Source: CAZWVA01 sp964636885 (lineage in GTDB: Bacteria; Desulfobacterota_D; UBA1144; Nemesobacterales; CSP1-2). From it: a DNA stretch of 64,000 bases. The stretch covers positions 37,467 to 101,466 of the forward strand of contig CAZWVA010000002.1 in NCBI GenBank assembly GCA_964636885.1, in the 5' to 3' direction. Both the position numbers and the translations under genes were made by a program. This document shows positions 59,309 through 64,000 of this stretch, piece after piece (the first letter of the stretch is position 1; every line of letters begins with the position of its first letter). The notes below the pieces were generated by a model. That model searched no databases. It was not told where the DNA came from and worked only from the letters and a program-made list of their open reading frames with translations.

Positions 59309-60022
59309 ATGAGCAACAAAGAGGACATTAATACATATTGTTCATATTTTAAAGAAAGGCTGGAAGAGATTAAAGCAATTGAAAATCGCTTGTATCGCAA
59401 GATCCTCATTGTAGCAATGATTGACAGTCTAGCACGTGCTGTATATACAGGTAAAGGAAACAGAGAGCGGTTTATCTGTTTCATAAAGTCATTCTCGGGG
59501 TGGAGAGATCATTGTAGAGTTAGTCTTCCACAGCTTGCACTTAATTTGCAATCTGACTCTACGAATAGTGAACTCGAAAGAGAAGTTAAAGAAAGACTTG
59601 AGAAGTGGCAAGGTGGTACAATTTACCGGATTAATGAAGTTGATCCGTGTAAACAGGAGCTAGAGAGATTAGCAACTAATGAATTAAGGAACTTTATTGA
59701 AAAGTCAAGTCATGCTGAGCTCTTATACATTTATCGAAACCATTTAGTTCATGAATTTCGAGAACCTGGTCATCCTTCCGAAGTAAGTAGTGATGATACT
59801 TCACCTTATTATGTTGAAACTCCTGACCGTGCTTATTCTAACGAAGAATTGCGTGAATTTATGCGTAAATCTACTAGAACATGGGAGCTTGTATATCCAG
59901 TTGGCTTTTTCGTCAGCATTGTTAAAGAATCATTAGCCAACTTAAAGCATTATTTGGAGGACAATGACCTCAATCCATATTCAAATTATCAATTCGGATC
60001 GATCTGGAAACCACACCGCTAA
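59309..60022 (+). CDS. Hypothetical protein with a HEPN-like RNxxxH motif, AT-rich gene
   Basis: The 237-residue, mostly helical protein contains LLYIYRNHLVHEFREPG, with Arg143, Asn144 and His148 matching the Rx4-6H motif of HEPN-fold RNases. The rest (YCSYFKERLEEIKAIENRLYRKI at the N-terminus) has no domain I recognise. No antitoxin-like partner lies nearby; the neighbour is a lipoprotein. The AT-rich DNA suggests transfer. A role in RNA cleavage or defence is possible but rests on one motif. Confidence 0.6.
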   Translation: MSNKEDINTYCSYFKERLEEIKAIENRLYRKILIVAMIDSLARAVYTGKGNRERFICFIKSFSGWRDHCRVSLPQLALNLQSDSTNSELEREVKERLEKWQGGTIYRINEVDPCKQELERLATNELRNFIEKSSHAELLYIYRNHLVHEFREPGHPSEVSSDDTSPYYVETPDRAYSNEELREFMRKSTRTWELVYPVGFFVSIVKESLANLKHYLEDNDLNPYSNYQFGSIWKPHR

Positions 60023-60074
60023 GATAACTTAGGTGTTTAAACTTATAAATAGATTCTAGAATAGACGGTGAAGG

Positions 60075-62423
60075 TTACCACCAAATTCCCGGAATAGTGC
60101 AAGAACAACTAGGGCATTTTCCTTCTGATGTGATAAGGTAATTTAAAATCCTATATCCATATCGCTCGATTAAGAGTTTATGGCAGTTTGGGCAGTATGT
60201 GTTTTCGTAGTTTCTCACGTATCCAGGAAGGTTTCCGGCATAGACAAACCTGAGCCCTGCCTCGTATCCGATCTCCGCGGCACGTATAAGGGTTTCGGGC
60301 GTTGTATTATCTGGGTCAGTCATCCTGTAGTCCTTGTGAAACGCCGTGACGTGCCAGGGGATGTCGGGAGACACAGAGGCGATGAAACTTGCCGCATCTC
60401 GAAGCTCTTCGTTAGAGTCGTTAAACCCAGGGATAACGAGTGTGACTATCTCCACCCAGAACCCCATCTCAAACAGTCTGGGAATGGTCTCAAGGACGGT
60501 TCCAAGAAGCCCGCCTAGTTTCCTATAGTTTTTATCCCTCATGGATTTTAGGTCAACTTTATAGCAGTCCGTAATGGGTCTTAGGTATTCCAGAACCTCG
60601 CCTGTTGCGTTTCCGTTTGAGATGAAAGCGGTCTTAAACCCCTCCTTCTTTGCGAGTTTAAAAACCTCCGCGGCCCATTCGGCCGTAATGAGTGGTTCAT
60701 TGTATGAGCTTCCCACCATACTGGCCCTGTACCTCTTTGCAATTGCAACCATCTGCTCCGCTGTAATAGGCATGGGCTCTATTCCGGCAGAGGGGTCGCG
60801 AAGGGCCTGAGAGGTAAGCCAGTTCTGGCAATTTTTAACAAGGAAGAAATTCGCTAAGTAGTTATGCTCTTCATCAACCTCAAGATTGTAGACGTAACCT
60901 GTAAATTCTTCCGTAGATATAGAGCGCAGGGGTATAAGATAATAACGGTCGGTTTCAATGTAACGATGGTTTCTAGATTTTTCTTTATACCATACTACAG
61001 TGTATTGAGAAGAGTTTTGACGAATAGTCCTACCCTCGATAATCTTTTTCTCAGGTAACTTACTCTCGTAGAGTGAGGGCAAATACCCAAGCTTTAAAGC
61101 CAGCCAAGCAATTCCATAGGCAAGATTTTTTGAGATTGTAGTCACGCTGACTTTCCCATTAGGATAGATGTGTCCATCTCCTTCGATATATGCATGGAGA
61201 AAACTTTCTACAATCGAACGCTTAACATCAAATAACACCTCGGGGGCCCTCTTGGTTGAAGCTCTTTCTCCACAAAGACTCTTAAAAAGAAGTGCCGCAG
61301 AGGTTTTATCTAAAGTGACGACTATGGATGTTGCTCGTTTTACAATACTAGCTTTAAGACCCAGAGTTTTTGTGACTAGAGACACGATATTATTAGCCAA
61401 GTCATTTTCATTAGGTGCAAGAGTAAAATACAGGGTATAACTATTCGGACGGTTTTTATCTTTAGTAACACAACCTTCTGCTAGATAGTATCCAAGAAGC
61501 TTTGCGAAATCCTCATCCAAGGTAATATTTTTTGGAATTCCCGGTCGCTTTTCCTTTAAGAACCTTACTTTGTCTCCTTCTGAAGAATCTTTATTGAACT
61601 CAATCCCTAACTCTTTTGAGCTTATTCCTTGCTTGCTTGATTCTATAATGTGCTCGACATCAGAGGCAGAAAGAGCATGAGGGATCTTAAAAATAGGTTT
61701 AAACTCTTTTAGTATTTCATAAGTTGAGATGGAATAATCCGACGAAAAACGGAAGTTCTTAGGAATAACTAGAAAATGCTCTTTGGTAAGGTTTTTAGCT
61801 TTCAAAATCTCGATATTCTTGCCGTTCGGGTTCTTTGTAGCGTAGATACGGTGGTCTTCGGTACAGCGAAATTCAGGGAAATAATAGGGTTTAATAACCG
61901 TCATTTTTCCTGAGTAGTAGTGTTTAAATACCTTTCTAATTGGTTGAAAAGAACCGATTTCTGTAATAGCCTGGAGATTGTCAGAATACGAGATTTCTGC
62001 CTCCTCTTTTTTTTCTTTGTACTTGCCTAAATTAAATACTTCCTCTATGGGTAAAACACCTAAGTTGGTAACTACTGGAGTTTCAGCCGGGAAACAATAC
62101 GCACAGTGATAATCACAACCCAGCATCCCGAAGGTCAATGTGAAAGAACCGGGAAGAACGTGAAAGAAGGGTTTCTTCTCTGTAGGGTCGCACTGAAGCG
62201 CTGCCACGTACCCCTTTGGAACAAAGAGCCTTCCGCCCTTATTGTATCTAACCTTGCATATCCCCCTAAATCCGTCCCTTATAACACACCTGTGACCGCA
62301 TGCGTAGCAGATGACCTTATCGTCTTCCAGCCTCTCGTAAAGCTCCCCTTCCTCAGAATGTTTATCCAGTATCTCTGCAAGAGACGGTCTTTTGAGGGTT
62401 TTTAGTTCCTTCTTTATGGACAT
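60075..62423 (-). CDS. amrS: AmmeMemoRadiSam-system radical SAM enzyme (AmrS), interrupted by an intein
   Basis: The 782-residue frame is a 360-residue AmrS host protein split by a 422-residue intein. Host parts: VICYACGHRCVIRDGFRGICKVRYNKGG near residue 37, LGCDYHCAY-C (Cys103, Cys107, Cys110/532, the radical SAM CxxxCxxC) and VGSSYNEPLITAEWAAEV after the intein, then TAFISNGNATGEVLEYL and the Cys-rich YCPNCHKLL ... KCPSCSC end. The intein sits exactly before the third cluster Cys, so splicing is needed for activity. The AMMECR1/MEMO1 partner genes are not in the window. The substrate of AmrS is unknown. Confidence 0.93.
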   Translation of the reverse strand: MSIKKELKTLKRPSLAEILDKHSEEGELYERLEDDKVICYACGHRCVIRDGFRGICKVRYNKGGRLFVPKGYVAALQCDPTEKKPFFHVLPGSFTLTFGMLGCDYHCAYCFPAETPVVTNLGVLPIEEVFNLGKYKEKKEEAEISYSDNLQAITEIGSFQPIRKVFKHYYSGKMTVIKPYYFPEFRCTEDHRIYATKNPNGKNIEILKAKNLTKEHFLVIPKNFRFSSDYSISTYEILKEFKPIFKIPHALSASDVEHIIESSKQGISSKELGIEFNKDSSEGDKVRFLKEKRPGIPKNITLDEDFAKLLGYYLAEGCVTKDKNRPNSYTLYFTLAPNENDLANNIVSLVTKTLGLKASIVKRATSIVVTLDKTSAALLFKSLCGERASTKRAPEVLFDVKRSIVESFLHAYIEGDGHIYPNGKVSVTTISKNLAYGIAWLALKLGYLPSLYESKLPEKKIIEGRTIRQNSSQYTVVWYKEKSRNHRYIETDRYYLIPLRSISTEEFTGYVYNLEVDEEHNYLANFFLVKNCQNWLTSQALRDPSAGIEPMPITAEQMVAIAKRYRASMVGSSYNEPLITAEWAAEVFKLAKKEGFKTAFISNGNATGEVLEYLRPITDCYKVDLKSMRDKNYRKLGGLLGTVLETIPRLFEMGFWVEIVTLVIPGFNDSNEELRDAASFIASVSPDIPWHVTAFHKDYRMTDPDNTTPETLIRAAEIGYEAGLRFVYAGNLPGYVRNYENTYCPNCHKLLIERYGYRILNYLITSEGKCPSCSCTIPGIWW
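60831..62096 (-). mobile_element. Intein with LAGLIDADG homing endonuclease in AmrS
   Basis: Residues 110-531 form the intein. Block A is CFPAETPVVTNLGVLPIEEV (Cys1), block B has RCTEDHRIYAT, the endonuclease motifs are LLGYYLAEG near residue 310 and FLHAYIEGDG near 408, and block F is VYNLEVDEEHNYLANFFLVKN. The next host residue is Cys (+1). The penultimate residue is Lys instead of the usual His (VKN-C, not VHN-C), so splicing chemistry may be adjusted or impaired. The DNA is more AT-rich than the exteins, indicating lateral arrival. Confidence 0.92.
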
Positions 62424-62795
62424 ACCTCATAACCCCAATAAAAAGGACTATATGAAGGTTACTGAATCTCTCACCTAAATTCAAAGGGGATTTATTCTCC
62501 TATCGCATCCGGGACTAAGAGGGGATACGCCATATGAATCCCAGGGGAAATGTCCCCTTAGGAAAAGTTAATCTTAGACGAGATGCCTCAAAAACTGCTT
62601 CCTGTGGTCGTTGCTTATAAGTTGCGAGTTCGGTAAATCAAAAAAGCATAGCAGTCTGCAACCTATTTGAGATAATGGGGTATGTATTTTGTCCTAACAT
62701 GGGCGGTCTTAACGAGATAGTTCTTAAAGGCATTTAACATAATAACTTATAATTGCAAAAATAAACGGGTTTCAAGTTATCTTAGGTGATAAAAT
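62424..62795 (+). other. AT-rich intergenic region next to a cassette insertion site
   Basis: No gene is supported. An ATAACTT/AAGTTAT inverted pair lies near 62743-62780. No integrase gene is present, so a classical attI site cannot be claimed. The region ends in a strong promoter (62796-62824) that reads into the cassette. Confidence 0.4.
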
Positions 62796-62824
62796 TTGAC
62801 AAAGGTTTTAATACGTTATACAAT
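62796..62824 (+). promoter_or_regulatory. Consensus promoter reading into the gene cassette
   Basis: TTGACA (62796-62801) and TACAAT (62819-62824) are exactly 17 nt apart. Transcription would begin near 62831, about 27 nt before the cassette boundary (62858). It would express the otherwise promoterless cassette gene. Confidence 0.75.
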
Positions 62825-62855
62825 CCTCGCAATTATAGAATAAGTATAAAAATTA

Positions 62856-63437
62856 ATGTTAAGCCGCAACTGGAACCGGCCTATGTATGCCCTTTATGAC
62901 AAGACTCAGGACAATGGCGCTGCTCGATATCACTTTCGAGAGGTGGTATCTCTTTTTGGTTGCAAGAAAGGCTATATTCCGAGGTTGCTTGCTAAGCAAC
63001 TTACGGTCGAATCGTCCGAGCCGCTACCGTGGCACGTGAACATTGAAAGTTCTCTAAGAGCTGCGGGGCAAGACAATCAGACACTCGTCATTGAGCTCAA
63101 ACCAAACAGCAAGGAGCCAAATCTCTCGCTCTATGAGGTATTGGACGTTTGGGGTTACTCGGACTCAGGGTGGACACCTATTCTGTTTCATCTTGGCGGT
63201 TTGTTCATAGACGAAGACCCTATGCGCTTTGACAAGAATAACTTCGTTCGCTCATCTGCGGAAGTTGACGCTCCCATTTTTTCTATGATGTACCTGCGAG
63301 GAACTGTGAAGGATGGCCGGCTTGAGGGAAAGTGGACTCCGCCAGGGCCGAGTCCGACAAATTCCGTGTTACTTTGGCCCGAGGCGTTCGAGTATTTCTG
63401 GCAACAGGCCAAGAGGGTTATTGAAAAAGCGGTTTAA
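62856..63437 (+). CDS. Cassette-borne protein of unknown function
   Basis: The 193-residue frame starts at ATG 62856, which straddles the cassette boundary; ATG 62883 (MYALYDKTQDNG) is more likely and gives 184 residues. No ribosome-binding site is clear for either. The protein is acidic-to-neutral with WGYSDSGWTPILFHLGGLFIDEDPMRF and GPSPTNSVLLWPEAFEYFWQQAKRVIEKAV at the end. No domain is recognised. Its stop TAA lies inside the attC R'' core (GTTTAAC), the usual layout of integron cassettes, where most genes are of unknown function. Confidence 0.75.
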   Translation: MLSRNWNRPMYALYDKTQDNGAARYHFREVVSLFGCKKGYIPRLLAKQLTVESSEPLPWHVNIESSLRAAGQDNQTLVIELKPNSKEPNLSLYEVLDVWGYSDSGWTPILFHLGGLFIDEDPMRFDKNNFVRSSAEVDAPIFSMMYLRGTVKDGRLEGKWTPPGPSPTNSVLLWPEAFEYFWQQAKRVIEKAV

Positions 63438-63483
63438 CAAGCGCGTGGAGTCAGACTCGCTACGTCGGTGCTCACGCGCAGCG
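62859..63483 (+). mobile_element. Single integron-type gene cassette
   Basis: The left edge is GTTAAGC (62858-62864), whose complement matches the attC R'' core GTTTAAC except for one G-T pair, as expected when the cassette's own R' sits at its left edge after insertion. The right edge is the attC at 63432-63489. The 625-bp unit encodes one gene ending in the attC. Only one cassette is seen and there is no integrase gene in the window. Confidence 0.72.
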
Positions 63484-63489
63484 TTGGGC
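63432..63489 (+). repeat. attC recombination site (58 bp)
   Basis: R'' GTTTAAC (63432-63438) and R' GTTGGGC (63483-63489) fit RYYYAAC and GTTRRRY. Inside, GCGCGTG (63441-63447) pairs with CACGCGC (63473-63479), and AG with CT, leaving one extrahelical G at 63448, as in known attC stems. Short central loop of about 20 nt. Confidence 0.72.
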
Positions 63490-63580
63490 TGCTCGTCGGA
63501 TTCGGGCCAGAACCAAAGTGGCCTGTTCAACAGCGTCGGCCTTTTTGTCGCCCAACGACATCTGAGTAGTGGATGTTGCC

Positions 63581-63861
63581 ATGAAACGCAAGCCAAGATA
63601 CCGCCGGTTGGGACGCTATTTTGACCTCCCTCCGCGCTGGCGGCAGGTGTTCTGGCCGATCATCGCCGTCAGCGGTGGCGGAATAGTCTTTGCCCTGCGG
63701 CTGGAAGAAGAAGCCATCACTGTGGTCGAATGCGCCCCCTCGCCGCACTGCCCGTCATGGCCGCGTTGCTATATTGGTTCAACCATCTTGTCTTCAAGGC
63801 AACCCAGCCGCGCCAGGAAGACCTATCAGACAAAACTAATTTGCGAGATAACCGTCCATGA
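63581..63861 (+). pseudogene. Small membrane-associated protein gene with a frameshift, coupled to the P-type ATPase
   Basis: From ATG 63581 the frame reads MKRKPRYRRLGRYFDLPP and RQVFWPIIAVSGGGIVFALR (first membrane segment). At the C5 run (63735-63739) the coding sense moves to the frame LAALPVMAALLYWFNHLVFK (second segment), ending at TGA 63859-63861, which overlaps the ATPase ATG (ATGA). Adding one C restores a single frame of about 93 residues. It may be real mutation or sequencing error. Family not recognised. Confidence 0.5.
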
Positions 63862-64000
63862 AACCATCACTCAAAAATGCGACTCCCCTCTGGCATACCC
63901 TATCCAGCGAAACTGTCTTCGCTTACCTGAAATCCACACCCGCCGGACTGACAGGGGCTGAGGCAGCCCAACGTCTGGCGGAATATGGCCCGAACGAACT
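63858..64000 (+). CDS. Cation-transporting P-type ATPase, N-terminal fragment cut by the window edge
   Basis: Forty-seven codons are visible from ATG 63858. LTGAEAAQRLAEYGPNEL is the cation-ATPase N-terminal domain consensus (GLtxxEaxxRLxxyGpNel), placing it among P-type ATPases for Mg2+, Ca2+ or similar ions. The catalytic DKTGT motif lies beyond the window. It is coupled to the small gene upstream by ATGA. Its DNA is richer in GC than the central window. Confidence 0.85.
   Translation, partial: MKPSLKNATPLWHTLSSETVFAYLKSTPAGLTGAEAAQRLAEYGPNE

Noticed and set aside
63550..63612. A second attC beginning at GCCCAAC (63550)
   Set aside because: GCCCAAC complements the preceding GTTGGGC, but no GTTRRRY partner with a paired stem follows at a normal distance.
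1..64000. CRISPR arrays, insertion sequences with transposases, rRNA genes, origins of replication
   Set aside because: I looked for repeat-spacer patterns, transposase motifs and rRNA sequence and found none. The rpmH-rnpA-yidC region can neighbour oriC, but no dnaA gene or DnaA-box cluster is visible here.

Overview
The window is one continuous stretch of bacterial chromosome with dense, short-spaced genes. The organism is Gram-negative: there is an MlaE-type permease, Tol-Pal associated lipoproteins (an OmpA/Pal-like protein and YbgF) and several lipoprotein signal peptides. It probably makes menaquinone by the futalosine route (UbiD-type decarboxylase plus MqnE). Gene content and style (AGG/ATA-rich codons, futalosine genes, an AmrS radical SAM enzyme, a MerR-type regulator near tRNA-Pro) suggest a Thermodesulfobacteriota/former deltaproteobacterial or similar lineage, but no rRNA is present and this is inference.

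Layout. 1-2.4 kb is a fluoride locus: two divergent fluoride riboswitches, one ahead of a cation/proton antiporter plus universal stress protein (minus strand), the other ahead of CrcB/Fluc plus DUF190 (plus strand). 2.7-15 kb is mostly minus-strand housekeeping: an MlaE permease with a lipoprotein, PiT phosphate transport with its DUF47 partner, tRNA-Gln, ispE, trmB, aroB, apt, a LysM-M23 peptidase, a LOG-like protein, surE, tRNA-Pro and a MerR regulator. Two very small genes here appear frameshifted at A-runs.

15.2-28.2 kb is the most unusual part: about 13 kb of plus-strand genes joining (a) genes of the Nit1C/MSMEG_0565-0572/Sll0783-0787 nitrogen-starvation or nitrilase cluster (GNAT, AIR-synthase-like, Sll0783-like, radical SAM, glycosyltransferase) but with no nitrilase, to (b) an oxamate-carbamoyltransferase-like set (DUF1116, FdrA, DUF2877) with carbamate kinase, an amidohydrolase, an FAD disulfide-reductase-like enzyme, a cupin-XRE regulator and an 87-residue unknown. 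A pathway releasing carbamoyl phosphate, hence ATP, CO2 and ammonia, from a ureido- or nitrile-derived compound is a reasonable hypothesis.

28.6-57 kb returns to ordinary genes: ubiD-mqnE, carbonic anhydrase, WbqC, TauE, a degenerate-GGDEF/EAL/MshEN protein, a Tat-type FAD oxidase, cupins, Pal and YbgF, an Rrf2 regulator followed by sufBCD-sufU-Rieske-sufS, then rpmH-rnpA-yidD-yidC-jag, tadA, an acyl-CoA synthetase and lepA.

57-64 kb is accessory: a nucleotidyltransferase, two AT-rich unknown genes (one with a HEPN-like motif), an AmrS radical SAM gene interrupted by a LAGLIDADG-bearing intein inside its CxxxCxxC motif, a single integron-type gene cassette with an attC site next to a strong promoter, and a GC-richer end holding the start of a P-type ATPase. 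Three probable one-base losses at homopolymer runs (about 11.27, 14.82 and 63.74 kb) break small genes; they may be sequencing errors.
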